Shown here one piece after another: positions 1 to 8,293 of a stretch of 64,000 nt of DNA. Position numbers and translations under genes: made by a program. Each line of letters starts with the position of its first letter. Within the stretch, counting starts at the first letter, position 1. The stretch is from Vibrio sp. NTOU-M3 (GTDB lineage Bacteria > Pseudomonadota > Gammaproteobacteria > Enterobacterales > Vibrionaceae), in contig NZ_CP162100.1 of assembly GCF_040869035.1 (NCBI RefSeq), forward strand, positions 930,001 to 994,000, written 5' to 3'. Below the pieces are notes generated by a model. It had not been told where the DNA came from, made no database searches, and saw nothing but the letters and a program-made list of their open reading frames with translations.

Positions 1-783
1 ATCGATCATCAAGGAAACAAGAATGATGCGTTGACTGGTCGTCTTGGCATGGTTTATCACGTTGCAGATCTATTCAGCCCATATGCACAAATCAGTCAAG
101 GTTTTAAAGCGCCAACGGTGTACGACTTGTACTACCACTACAGTGAAGGTGCCATTTTTGAAGGTAATCCTGATCTTGAAGCGGAAGAAAGCTTGTCTTA
201 TGAGCTCGGTTTCCGGGGTGAAAACCAGCGTCTGCAGTATGAAGTGAGTGCGTTTTATAACGACTATAAGAACTTCATCACCAGTGACAAGATCGGTGAA
301 GAAGCAGACAAAGACGTCATCACGATGGAAAACCTTGATGAAGCCGAAATTTATGGGGCAGAGTTTGCAACAACAGTATTAGGGCCCCAAGGTATTTATA
401 GTCGTTTAAGTCTTGCTTATGCCAAAGGCAAAGATAAAAAAACGGGTCACCAATTAGACTCGGTGGCGCCGTTCACCGCTAATATAGGCATTGGCTACAC
501 GGCTAACAGTGAAAAGTATGGTGCATTGTTGAACTACAAGTGGGTAGCGAAGAAAGACGAGTGGCAAGATGAAGACAATATTGATGCGCCTTCGTATAAC
601 ATCGTCGATCTGACCGCTTACTATCGTCCAATGCAGGATATGACACTGCGTGCGGGGCTATTCAACGTCTTCGATGAAAAGTACTGGTTGTACAAAGATC
701 TGAAAGGTGAAGACGAAGGGCTGGATGATTTCGATACCCAAGCTGGGCGTAACTGGGGGATCAGCATGGAATACAACTTCTAA
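1..783 (+). CDS. TonB-dependent haem-type outer-membrane receptor, C-terminal part (gene begins upstream of window)
   Basis: The reading frame is open from the first base, so this is the 3' part (about 260 residues) of a longer gene. It encodes the C-terminal beta-barrel of a TonB-dependent receptor, an outer-membrane importer energised by TonB-ExbBD. FKAP followed about 30 residues later by NPDL resembles the FRAP...NPNL pair of haem/haemoglobin receptors (HutA/HupA/HemR family). The protein ends in an aromatic-rich strand with terminal phenylalanine (MEYNF), the usual outer-membrane barrel C-terminus. A Rho-independent terminator follows. Haem as substrate is inferred from these motifs; the plug domain and any Fur box lie outside the window. 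Confidence 0.85.
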   Translation: MDHQGNKNDALTGRLGMVYHVADLFSPYAQISQGFKAPTVYDLYYHYSEGAIFEGNPDLEAEESLSYELGFRGENQRLQYEVSAFYNDYKNFITSDKIGEEADKDVITMENLDEAEIYGAEFATTVLGPQGIYSRLSLAYAKGKDKKTGHQLDSVAPFTANIGIGYTANSEKYGALLNYKWVAKKDEWQDEDNIDAPSYNIVDLTAYYRPMQDMTLRAGLFNVFDEKYWLYKDLKGEDEGLDDFDTQAGRNWGISMEYNF

Positions 784-806
784 CCTGTTTTCGCCGGAGT
801 AATTTT

Positions 807-831
807 AAGGGCACAAGATGTGCCCTTTTTT
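807..831 (+). terminator. Rho-independent terminator of the TonB receptor gene
   Basis: An 8-bp stem AAGGGCAC/GTGCCCTT with loop AAGAT, followed by a run of T, 24 bases after the receptor stop codon. Confidence 0.85.
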
Positions 832-901
832 AATTATCCGCACCAGAAAAATACCAACTAGACTATAAAAGTGAACGCTCAAAGAGGTGGGAGGGCACAG
901 T

Positions 902-1135
902 ATGGAAATTCAACCGCATACGATTCCGGAACTGTTTAGCCAACTTGGACTGGGTAGTAGTGATGATGAAATTCGAGATTTCGTTGAACACCATAATGGT
1001 TTAGTGGTTGGCACGGCGCTGCATGAAGCGTTTTTCTGGAGTGCATCGCAAGCGGCATTTTTAAAAGAAGCAATTGAAGATGATGCCGATTGGGCAGAAG
1101 TTGTCGATCAACTTGATGTCATGTTAAGGCACTGA
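902..1135 (+). CDS. DUF2789-like small acidic protein
   Basis: A 77-residue soluble acidic protein of unknown function, with no signal peptide or membrane segment. The opening (MEIQPHTIPELFSQLGLGSS) and the helical body resemble the DUF2789 family as I remember it. I chose ATG 902 because a GGGAGGG ribosome site lies just upstream; a GTG at 887 in the same frame would add five residues (MGGHS) but has a poorer context. The stop codon lies inside a hairpin shared with the convergent dctD gene. It stands alone between the receptor and dctD, so context does not suggest a role. Confidence 0.75.
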   Translation: MEIQPHTIPELFSQLGLGSSDDEIRDFVEHHNGLVVGTALHEAFFWSASQAAFLKEAIEDDADWAEVVDQLDVMLRH

Positions 1136-1149
1136 TTCAGTGCCTTAAC
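1123..1149. terminator. Shared convergent-gene hairpin holding both stop codons
   Basis: A perfect 12-bp inverted repeat GTTAAGGCACTG/CAGTGCCTTAAC with a 3-base loop. The stop codon of the upstream plus-strand gene (1133-1135) and the stop of dctD on the minus strand (1145-1147) both lie inside it. A T-rich stretch (CGTTTTTA) follows on the plus strand. It probably acts as a terminator, best for the plus-strand gene. Confidence 0.65.
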
Positions 1150-2494
1150 TATCGTTTTTAAAGTCATTCTTATCGAGCTCGTAGCGTTGCATTTTGTCGT
1201 AGAGTGTCTTTCTCGCCAGTTGCAGTTTTTCCATCGTAATTTTGATGCTGCCACCAGTATCATTCAGAGCTTGTTCGATTAAGCTTCTTTCATACTCCGC
1301 CACTAACTCTGCTAATCCGCGCTGTACATCATCGGCATTACTTACGCCATCTTCTTGGATCAGCTTACCTAGTAATACAAACCGTTCGGCTGTGTTTCGC
1401 AGCTCTCTCACATTACCGGGCCAATCGTGCCTAAGAAGTTGTTGAAGGGCGCTTTCTGGCAAAGCGGGGGCAGTTTTCCCATAACGTGCGGCGGCGACTA
1501 AAAGGAAATGGTGAAATAGGGTTGCAATGTCTTCTTTTCGTGCCCTGAGCGGTGGTAGGTCAAGAGTGACGATATTTAGCCGGTAATACAGATCTTCTCT
1601 AAATGTTCCTTCAGCTGAAGCTTGTTTGAGATCGACTTTGGTTGCGGCGATTACTCGGATATCGATTGGAATCAGTTCATTTGAGCCAACACGTTCAATC
1701 ACGCGCTCTTGCAGAACCCTAAGTAAGCGAATTTGAGCTTGAAGTGGCATGGATTCGATTTCATCCAGAAACAGTGTGCCTCCGTGGGCGTGCTCAAACT
1801 TACCCACCCGTTTTTTATCAGCGCCGGTAAATGCCCCTTTTTCGTGTCCAAATAATTCACTTTCAATCAGGTTTTCGGCAACGGCACCACAATTAATCGC
1901 GACAAAGTTTTTTTCTCGACGTTGACTTTGCTCGTGGATAGAACGTGCGAATAGCTCTTTACCTGTGCCCGTTTCACCAAACAGCAAAATATCTGCGTGG
2001 GTATCTGCAATATGGGCGACGGTTTCACGCAGATTTTGAATCGCAGGGGTATCACCAATGATTCTAGGGCCGAGTGTCTGGCTTGCTTTTAAATTACGTT
2101 TCAGTGCTTGGTTTTCTAAAGTCAGTTCACGCTTTTCTAGGGCACGATTGGTCGTGTCGATCAAGCGCTCAATGGCAAAGGGTTTTTCAATAAAGTCATA
2201 CGCGCCACTGCGCAGCGCATTGACTGCCATGGAGATATCACCATGACCTGTGATCAAAATAACCGGAACTTCACCGTCTTGATGCAAAATTGAAGAGAGT
2301 AGGTTTTCACCAGAAATACCGGGTAAACAAATATCGCTGATGACTACCTTGGGCATGCCATGTTGTTTGATTGCCAATAATGCTTGTTCAGCATCCGCAA
2401 AAAAACAGGCGTTAATCTCTTCTAATTCGAAACTTTGTGCGATTGCTGTGCGGATATCGCTTTCATCATCAATAAAAAAAACGTCGTACATCAT
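1145..2494 (-). CDS. dctD: C4-dicarboxylate-type sigma-54 response regulator DctD
   Basis: A 449-residue NtrC-class response regulator that activates sigma-54 promoters after phosphorylation. The receiver domain (about 1-125) has the acidic pocket DDE at 9-11 and the phospho-acceptor Asp54 in VISDICLPG. The AAA+ domain (about 145-380) has the Walker A GETGTGKE and the sigma-54 contact motif GAFTGA. A Fis-type helix-turn-helix forms the C-terminus ([20 protein letters not shown]). It overlaps the upstream dctB by four bases, so the two are translationally coupled. The DctD name follows overall similarity and the DctB partner. The dicarboxylate (for example TRAP) transporter it would control is not in this window. 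Confidence 0.88.
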   Translation of the reverse strand: MMYDVFFIDDESDIRTAIAQSFELEEINACFFADAEQALLAIKQHGMPKVVISDICLPGISGENLLSSILHQDGEVPVILITGHGDISMAVNALRSGAYDFIEKPFAIERLIDTTNRALEKRELTLENQALKRNLKASQTLGPRIIGDTPAIQNLRETVAHIADTHADILLFGETGTGKELFARSIHEQSQRREKNFVAINCGAVAENLIESELFGHEKGAFTGADKKRVGKFEHAHGGTLFLDEIESMPLQAQIRLLRVLQERVIERVGSNELIPIDIRVIAATKVDLKQASAEGTFREDLYYRLNIVTLDLPPLRARKEDIATLFHHFLLVAAARYGKTAPALPESALQQLLRHDWPGNVRELRNTAERFVLLGKLIQEDGVSNADDVQRGLAELVAEYERSLIEQALNDTGGSIKITMEKLQLARKTLYDKMQRYELDKNDFKNDS

Positions 2495-4269
2495 GCGTCC
2501 TTTCTTGGCAGTGTTAAGGTAAATCGAGCACCACCCATTGGGTTGTGACTCACACTTAAATCGCCGTTCATGGCTTGTAAAATTTGTTGTGAGATCGAGA
2601 GGCCCAAACCAAGTCCATTCTTCTTGGTGGTATAGAAAGGTTCAAACAATCTTTCTATTTTCTCTTTGGCAATCCCGGGGCCATTATCATCAATATGGAT
2701 CAAAACAAGGGATGCTTCGACATCACAACTCACAATAACAACACGTTCAATTTGTTCAGCCACGGCTTGCAGCGCATTGTTTACGAGGTTAATGACCACT
2801 TGCTCTAACTGAATCGGGTTAACCTCTACTTGAATATCATGAGGGTAGGGGGTGAGTGTAAATTGCACGCGGCTGGATTTAATTTGTGGTGCAAGCAACT
2901 CTTCTGCTGATCTTAACACCGTCCCAATAGTAACCAAATGACGTTCGCTGGACTCAGATTTACGTGCGAATGATTTTAATTGATCGCTGATTTTGGCCAT
3001 TCTGTCGGTTAGCTTAGAAATCCGTTCGAGGTTTTCATCAACACGGTCAAACTTGTCACGGTTAAGAAAGCGACGACCATTATCCGCAAAGCTACGAATG
3101 GCTGCGAGTGGGTTATTCAGCTCGTGACTGATGCTAGCGGACATTTGCCCAAGAATTGCCAGCTTGGCTGCTTGGATGAGTTCATCTTGGGTTTGTCGCA
3201 AAGCATGTTCGGTTTTGGTTCGTTCATGCACTTGCGCTTGTAACTCAGCGGTGCGTTCCATGACGAGAAATTCGAGCTTCTGCTTTGCTTCGGACTGTAA
3301 TTGTTCAAACTGTCGTTGTTTGAGCTGTCGATGGTGTAGCAACAACATCACCAAGTAGCCAATGAGAAACACCATGCTGAGTACCAAAGCAAAGCCAGCT
3401 GTTGCCCAAAACAAATGCATCTTGGGGGTGAGTACTCGGATATTAAGCTGTAAAGTGGGAAGTGGACGCGTCGAAATGATGACATCTCCGTTTAGCCAAC
3501 CTTGGTAAGGGTTGATTAACTCAGTGACTGGTTTGGATAGATCACCAACAAGGCCAAGAGAGCGTATTGGTTTGTCGAGGTATTGGCGACTGTTGAGAAT
3601 GGTGTTTCGCTCGGCCTCATTTAATGTGGTTAAGCTTTTAAATAACCATTGATTGTTACTCGACATAAAAATTACATTCAGTGGGTCGGTTGCCACAAAG
3701 TAACTTTGCTTACTTTTCCAATTTTCTTCTATTGCGGAAAGATCCATTTTTATAACGATGACACCAATGATCTCTGCCGCGTAAATTACGGGGTAGGAGT
3801 AGTAATACCCACGTTGTCCCGATGTCGAGCCGAGCGCGTAGTATTGGCTTGCCTTGCCCGTGATAGCATTTGCAAAATAAGGACGCCAAGCAAAGTTTCG
3901 TGAAATGAAAGAGCGTGGCAGGTTCCAATTGCTTGTTGCAATGGTGGTGCCGATATTGTCTAGCAAGTAGGTATCTGCGGCTTGTATGACATTGTTGACT
4001 TGCTGCAAATAGCGATTGGTGATCTCGATTTGTGCCGGGTTATTGGCATCCAGTAATGCTTGTACGAGCTCTTTATCTTTTGACAGTAACTGAGGAAGGT
4101 GGGCGTACTTATCGAGCTTGGCTGAAATATGGCTGGCAAAACGATCCAACTGCGCTTGATGTTCATCCAATAACGACTGATGCTGATAGCTCCAATAGAA
4201 GTGACAACCAAGCACCAAGAACAGGAGATACAGCGTCAGGAGATAAAAACGAGCCCGGCGAAATGTCAC
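2491..4269 (-). CDS. dctB: Membrane sensor histidine kinase DctB
   Basis: A 592-residue sensor kinase partnering DctD. A transmembrane segment near residues 7-25 is followed by a large periplasmic sensor region (about 27-285, the PAS-like double domain typical of DctB), a second membrane segment near 286-312, a coiled linker, a dimerisation domain with the phosphorylated His382 in SHELNNPLAAI, and a C-terminal ATPase domain with N box NLVNNALQAV, DNGPGI and GLGLGLSI. The family senses C4-dicarboxylates such as succinate in the periplasm; that ligand is inferred. It ends in a four-base overlap with dctD. Its start lies 507 bp from the divergent tig gene. Confidence 0.87.
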   Translation of the reverse strand: MTFRRARFYLLTLYLLFLVLGCHFYWSYQHQSLLDEHQAQLDRFASHISAKLDKYAHLPQLLSKDKELVQALLDANNPAQIEITNRYLQQVNNVIQAADTYLLDNIGTTIATSNWNLPRSFISRNFAWRPYFANAITGKASQYYALGSTSGQRGYYYSYPVIYAAEIIGVIVIKMDLSAIEENWKSKQSYFVATDPLNVIFMSSNNQWLFKSLTTLNEAERNTILNSRQYLDKPIRSLGLVGDLSKPVTELINPYQGWLNGDVIISTRPLPTLQLNIRVLTPKMHLFWATAGFALVLSMVFLIGYLVMLLLHHRQLKQRQFEQLQSEAKQKLEFLVMERTAELQAQVHERTKTEHALRQTQDELIQAAKLAILGQMSASISHELNNPLAAIRSFADNGRRFLNRDKFDRVDENLERISKLTDRMAKISDQLKSFARKSESSERHLVTIGTVLRSAEELLAPQIKSSRVQFTLTPYPHDIQVEVNPIQLEQVVINLVNNALQAVAEQIERVVIVSCDVEASLVLIHIDDNGPGIAKEKIERLFEPFYTTKKNGLGLGLSISQQILQAMNGDLSVSHNPMGGARFTLTLPRKDA

Positions 4270-4776
4270 TATACTGGTCCTTCCGTTGTATCAAAATCTG
4301 CCTTCATAGGGTAAGTTTTTTTGTTACGAAGGTGTTTAAAAAGATTACGAAATTGCGCGACAAAACAGGACTTAGATCTCTTTTTAGTTTTTAATTTAAA
4401 AAAAAGCCTAGTTTCTCTTGAAAAACAGATTAATGTCCCCATTTCTGTGAACATTGCCAGCTTAATTGCTCGTTTTAGTAGCAGTTAAGTGAGAATTTAG
4501 GAGTTTACGCACCCTATATCTTGGTTCGGCTCGACAGCTTAGAGCTTGGCCGTTAGAATGCTGCGTCTAAATTTTTATCCTGAGACTAATCGGAGATACC
4601 TTTGAACCCAATTAGGGTGAATAAAGATATCGCTAATTAGTACGATAGCTGAATCATCAACTATCGATTCTCTATTTATATAGGTGCTCTTGGAGTACGA
4701 ATAAGGATGTGGTTACGCGAATTAAGCGTGACCCATATGCTCAGCTTTGCTGAGCCAGTTTTGAGGTTAAAGAACA
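4270..4776. other. 507-bp divergent intergenic region dctB/tig with long tig leader
   Basis: No gene of convincing length. The dctB-proximal part is A/T-rich. The tig-proximal part holds a sigma-70 promoter at 4531-4559 and a leader of about 210 bases with three inverted repeats: CGATAG/CTATCG at 4643-4666, GTTACGC/GCGTGAC at 4712-4732, and GCTCAGC/GCTGAGC with loop TTT at 4739-4755. The last ends about 20 bases before the tig start codon. Confidence 0.6.
4531..4559 (+). promoter_or_regulatory. Putative sigma-70 promoter of tig
   Basis: A -35 box TCGACA (4531-4536), a 17-base spacer and a -10 box TAGAAT (4554-4559). Transcription would start near 4566, giving a leader of about 210 nucleotides before the tig ATG at 4777. 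Read by eye; spacing and both boxes fit the consensus well. Confidence 0.6.
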
Positions 4777-6081
4777 ATGCAAGTTACTGTTGAAACGCTA
4801 GAAGGCCTAGAGCGCCGTCTAAACATTACTGTTCCTGCTGCTAACATCGAAGATGCTGTAACAGCGGAACTACGCAACATCGCAAAAAACCGTCGTTTCG
4901 ATGGTTTCCGTAAAGGTAAAGTGCCTCTAAAAATGGTTGCGAAGATGTACGGCAAAGCAGTACGTCAAGACGTTCTAGGTGAAGTAATGCAACGCCACTT
5001 CATCGAAGCGATCGTTAAAGAAAAAATCAACCCAGCTGGCGCACCTACATTTGCACCAGTAGAAAACAAAGAAGGTGAAGATCTTGTTTTCAACGCGACT
5101 TTTGAAGTTTACCCAGAAGTTGAACTAAAAGGTCTTGAAACTATCGCAGTTGAAAAACCACTGACTGAAGTAAAAGATGCAGACGTAGAAGAGATGATCG
5201 AAACGCTACGTAAGCAACAAGCATCTTGGGCTGAAGTTGAAGAAGCAGCAGAAGCTGGTAAGCGTGCAACTATCGACTTCGTTGGTTCTATCGACGGTGA
5301 AGAGTTTGAAGGCGGTAAAGCTGAGAACTTCCCTCTAGAGATGGGTGCTGGCCGTATGATCCCTGGTTTTGAAGACGGTATCGCAGGTAAGACTGCTGGT
5401 ATGGAATTCGAAATCGATGTAACTTTCCCAGAAGATTACCACGCTGAAAACCTAAAAGGTAAAGCGGCTAAGTTTGCTATCAAAGTAAACAAAGTAGAAG
5501 CTCGCGAACTTCCAGAAATTAACGATGAGTTCGTTGCTAAGTTTGGTGTTGCAGAAGGCGGTGTTGACGCACTTAAAGCTGAAGTTCGTAAGAACATGGA
5601 ACGCGAACTTAAGCAAGCTGTTAAAAACCGCATCAAAGAGCAAGCGATTGACGGTCTAGTTAAAGAAAACGACATCGACGTTCCTGCTGCACTTATCGAT
5701 CAAGAAATCGGTACACTACGTCAGCAAGCAGCTCAACGTTTCGGTGGTAACCCAGAAGCAGCAGCTCAACTACCACGTGAATTGTTCGAAGAGCAAGCAA
5801 AACGCCGTGTAATGGTTGGTCTTCTACTAGGTGAAGTGATCAAGTCTGAAGAGCTAAAAGCTGATGAAGACAAAGTGAAAGCACTTATCGAAGAGATGGC
5901 AACTGCTTACGAAGATCCATCAGAAGTTGTTGCTTACTACGAGCAAAACGAACAGATGATGAACAACATGCGTAACGTTGCTCTAGAAGAGCAAGCTATC
6001 GACGCGATCATCGCTAAAGCACAGGTTACTGAAAAAGACGTTAGCTTCAACGAGCTAATGAACCAACCTGCTGCTCAATAA
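4777..6081 (+). CDS. tig: Trigger factor, ribosome-associated chaperone and prolyl isomerase
   Basis: A 434-residue protein that binds nascent chains at the ribosome exit tunnel. The N-terminal domain contains the ribosome-docking signature GFRKGKVP (residues 43-50). The FKBP-like peptidyl-prolyl isomerase domain lies around 160-245 ([17 protein letters not shown]). The C-terminal helical chaperone arms fill the rest. Length matches E. coli Tig (432). Codon use is that of a highly expressed gene. It is followed by clpP and clpX, as in most gammaproteobacteria. A strong terminator-like hairpin separates it from clpP. Confidence 0.98.
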   Translation: MQVTVETLEGLERRLNITVPAANIEDAVTAELRNIAKNRRFDGFRKGKVPLKMVAKMYGKAVRQDVLGEVMQRHFIEAIVKEKINPAGAPTFAPVENKEGEDLVFNATFEVYPEVELKGLETIAVEKPLTEVKDADVEEMIETLRKQQASWAEVEEAAEAGKRATIDFVGSIDGEEFEGGKAENFPLEMGAGRMIPGFEDGIAGKTAGMEFEIDVTFPEDYHAENLKGKAAKFAIKVNKVEARELPEINDEFVAKFGVAEGGVDALKAEVRKNMERELKQAVKNRIKEQAIDGLVKENDIDVPAALIDQEIGTLRQQAAQRFGGNPEAAAQLPRELFEEQAKRRVMVGLLLGEVIKSEELKADEDKVKALIEEMATAYEDPSEVVAYYEQNEQMMNNMRNVALEEQAIDAIIAKAQVTEKDVSFNELMNQPAAQ

Positions 6082-6102
6082 GCAATATCTTGCGTAGAAA
6101 AG

Positions 6103-6132
6103 TTGACTAACCGTTAACTATTCTGCTAACAA
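6103..6132 (+). promoter_or_regulatory. Possible clpP promoter
   Basis: TTGACT (6103-6108), an 18-base spacer, then TAACAA (6127-6132). The -35 is good and the -10 weak. If used, the transcript would begin inside the following hairpin. Tentative. Confidence 0.35.
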
Positions 6133-6170
6133 TGGTCCGTATGATACACATCATCCGGGCCATTTATTTT
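6132..6170 (+). terminator. Terminator-like hairpin between tig and clpP
   Basis: Arms ATGGTCCGTATGAT and ATCATCCGGGCCAT (6132-6145 and 6150-6163) pair over 14 positions with one mismatch and one G-U pair, loop ACAC, followed by TTTATTTT. It looks like the tig terminator, yet it ends only 15-20 bases before the clpP start codon and directly abuts its ribosome site (AGGGAT). Confidence 0.75.
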
Positions 6171-6184
6171 AGGGATATAAGAAT

Positions 6185-6811
6185 ATGAGCTACCAAGAAA
6201 AAAATGCAATGTCGCCAATTTTAGACGCGCTAGTACCCATGGTGGTGGAACAAACTTCCCGTGGTGAACGTTCTTACGATATTTACTCTCGTTTGCTAAA
6301 AGAGCGTGTGATTTTCTTAACCGGTCAAGTAGAAGACCACATGGCAAACCTTGTCGTTGCTCAGCTGCTTTTCCTTGAGTCTGAAAATCCAGACAAAGAC
6401 ATCTTCCTATACATTAACTCGCCAGGTGGTAGCGTAACAGCAGGTATGTCTATCTACGACACAATGCAGTTTATCAAGCCAAATGTGAGCACAGTGTGTA
6501 TGGGCCAAGCGTGTTCAATGGGCGCATTCCTATTAGCAGGTGGTGCACCAGGTAAACGTTATGTATTACCAAATTCACGTGTGATGATCCACCAACCTCT
6601 AGGTGGTTTCCAAGGTCAGGCATCTGATATTCAGATCCATGCGCAAGAAATTCTGACAATTAAACAGAAGCTGAATAAGTTGCTGGCTGAACACACGGGG
6701 CAGCCTCTGGAAATCATTGAAAGAGATACTGATCGCGACAACTTTATGTCTGCCGATCAAGCAGTAGAATATGGTTTAGTGGACGCGGTTTTAACACATC
6801 GCGGTGAATGA
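6185..6811 (+). CDS. clpP: ClpP serine protease subunit
   Basis: A 208-residue proteolytic subunit that forms double heptameric rings and degrades substrates unfolded by ClpX or ClpA. The catalytic triad is visible at the positions expected for the precursor: Ser111 (GQACSMGA), His136 (VMIHQPLGG) and Asp185 (DTDRDNF). The first roughly 14 residues would be the propeptide removed by self-cleavage. ATG 6185 is preceded by AGGGAT. It lies 82 bases upstream of clpX, probably in one operon, with tig immediately upstream. Length is essentially that of E. coli ClpP (207). Confidence 0.98.
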   Translation: MSYQEKNAMSPILDALVPMVVEQTSRGERSYDIYSRLLKERVIFLTGQVEDHMANLVVAQLLFLESENPDKDIFLYINSPGGSVTAGMSIYDTMQFIKPNVSTVCMGQACSMGAFLLAGGAPGKRYVLPNSRVMIHQPLGGFQGQASDIQIHAQEILTIKQKLNKLLAEHTGQPLEIIERDTDRDNFMSADQAVEYGLVDAVLTHRGE

Positions 6812-6893
6812 TCTGAGCCAAATTGTTTAGCGCAATTCGGTTTAAATTGATATACACTCAAATCATAGATAGTAAAGGCTAAGAGGTTAGCGA

Positions 6894-8177
6894 ATGACTG
6901 ATAAAAGCAAAGAGAGCGGTAGTAGTAAACTTCTTTACTGCTCTTTCTGCGGTAAAAGCCAGCACGAAGTTCGCAAGCTAATCGCCGGTCCTTCCGTATA
7001 CATTTGTGATGAATGTGTCGACTTATGTAACGACATTATTCGCGAAGAAATCAAAGATGTTCTGCCGAAAAAACAATCTGAAGCGTTGCCAACGCCTAAA
7101 GAAATTCGTGAACATCTTGACGATTATGTGATTGGCCAAGATTACGCAAAGAAAGTGCTAGCGGTTGCCGTTTATAACCACTATAAGCGTTTACGAAATG
7201 GAGACACAACGAGTGAAGGGGTTGAGCTTGGTAAAAGTAATATCCTGCTAATTGGTCCAACAGGTAGTGGTAAAACACTTCTGGCAGAGACCCTCGCTCG
7301 TTTCCTCGATGTACCATTCACAATGGCGGATGCTACCACACTAACCGAAGCTGGTTATGTGGGTGAAGATGTTGAAAACATCATTCAAAAGCTTCTGCAA
7401 AAATGTGACTACGACGTAGCGAAAGCTGAGCGCGGTATTGTGTACATCGATGAAATCGACAAGATTTCTCGTAAAGCAGAAAACCCATCTATCACTCGAG
7501 ACGTGTCGGGTGAAGGTGTACAGCAAGCATTGTTGAAACTTATTGAAGGTACGGTTGCATCGGTTCCGCCACAAGGTGGTCGTAAGCATCCACAACAAGA
7601 ATTCTTACAAGTCGATACTTCTAAGATCTTGTTCATTTGTGGTGGTGCATTTGCCGGTCTCGATAAAGTTATCGAGCAACGTGTTGCAACGGGTACTGGT
7701 ATCGGTTTTGGTGCCGAGGTGCGCTCAAAAGATGAGTCAAAATCACTCAGCGATCTATTCCAGAAAGTGGAACCTGAAGACTTAGTGAAATACGGTTTGA
7801 TTCCAGAGTTCATTGGTCGTCTTCCTGTGACTACCACTTTGACCGAACTGGATGAAGACGCATTGATTCAAATTCTTTGCGAACCAAAGAATGCACTGAC
7901 CAAACAGTATGCGGCACTATTTGAATTAGAAGATGCTGAACTTGAGTTCCGTGAAGACGCTTTACGCGCTATTGCTAAAAAAGCAATGGAACGTAAGACA
8001 GGAGCTCGTGGCCTTCGTTCAATTCTTGAAGGTGTGTTGCTTGAAACTATGTATGAGCTGCCATCAACCACCGATGTAAGTAAGGTGGTTATTGATGAAT
8101 CAGTGATCAATGGTGAATCGGAACCATTGCTGATTTACAGCAATACAGACAACCAAGCCGCAGGCGCTGAATCTTAA
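6894..8177 (+). CDS. clpX: ClpX AAA+ unfoldase of the ClpXP protease
   Basis: A 427-residue ATP-dependent unfoldase that recognises substrates and feeds them to ClpP. The N-terminal zinc-binding domain has Cys16, Cys19, Cys38 and Cys41. The AAA+ module has Walker A GPTGSGKT (121-128), Walker B in IVYIDEIDK, the pore loop GYVGEDV and the ClpP-binding IGF loop ([10 protein letters not shown]). ATG 6894 follows AAGAGG. It sits directly after clpP and ends at a strong terminator, so lon downstream is transcribed separately. Confidence 0.98.
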   Translation: MTDKSKESGSSKLLYCSFCGKSQHEVRKLIAGPSVYICDECVDLCNDIIREEIKDVLPKKQSEALPTPKEIREHLDDYVIGQDYAKKVLAVAVYNHYKRLRNGDTTSEGVELGKSNILLIGPTGSGKTLLAETLARFLDVPFTMADATTLTEAGYVGEDVENIIQKLLQKCDYDVAKAERGIVYIDEIDKISRKAENPSITRDVSGEGVQQALLKLIEGTVASVPPQGGRKHPQQEFLQVDTSKILFICGGAFAGLDKVIEQRVATGTGIGFGAEVRSKDESKSLSDLFQKVEPEDLVKYGLIPEFIGRLPVTTTLTELDEDALIQILCEPKNALTKQYAALFELEDAELEFREDALRAIAKKAMERKTGARGLRSILEGVLLETMYELPSTTDVSKVVIDESVINGESEPLLIYSNTDNQAAGAES

Positions 8178-8193
8178 TTTCACATCAAATTGT

Positions 8194-8223
8194 AAAGGAG
8201 GTATCAAATACCTCCTTTTTTTT
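8194..8223 (+). terminator. Rho-independent terminator of clpPX
   Basis: An 11-bp perfect stem AAAGGAGGTAT/ATACCTCCTTT with loop CAA, followed by eight T. Confidence 0.92.
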
Positions 8224-8232
8224 ATTCTTCCA

Positions 8233-8259
8233 TTGAATCCAACTAATTAGCCCCCATAT
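8233..8259 (+). promoter_or_regulatory. Sigma-32 (heat-shock) promoter of lon
   Basis: TTGAAT (8233-8238), a 13-base spacer, then CCCCATAT (8252-8259). This matches the RpoH consensus (TTGAAA, 13-15 bases, CCCCATnT); E. coli lon has the same CCCCATATA element. Transcription would begin near 8267, about 28 bases before the lon ATG. Confidence 0.82.
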
Positions 8260-8293
8260 ACTGCTCATAAGACTAAGCGGAAGAGAGAATAAT

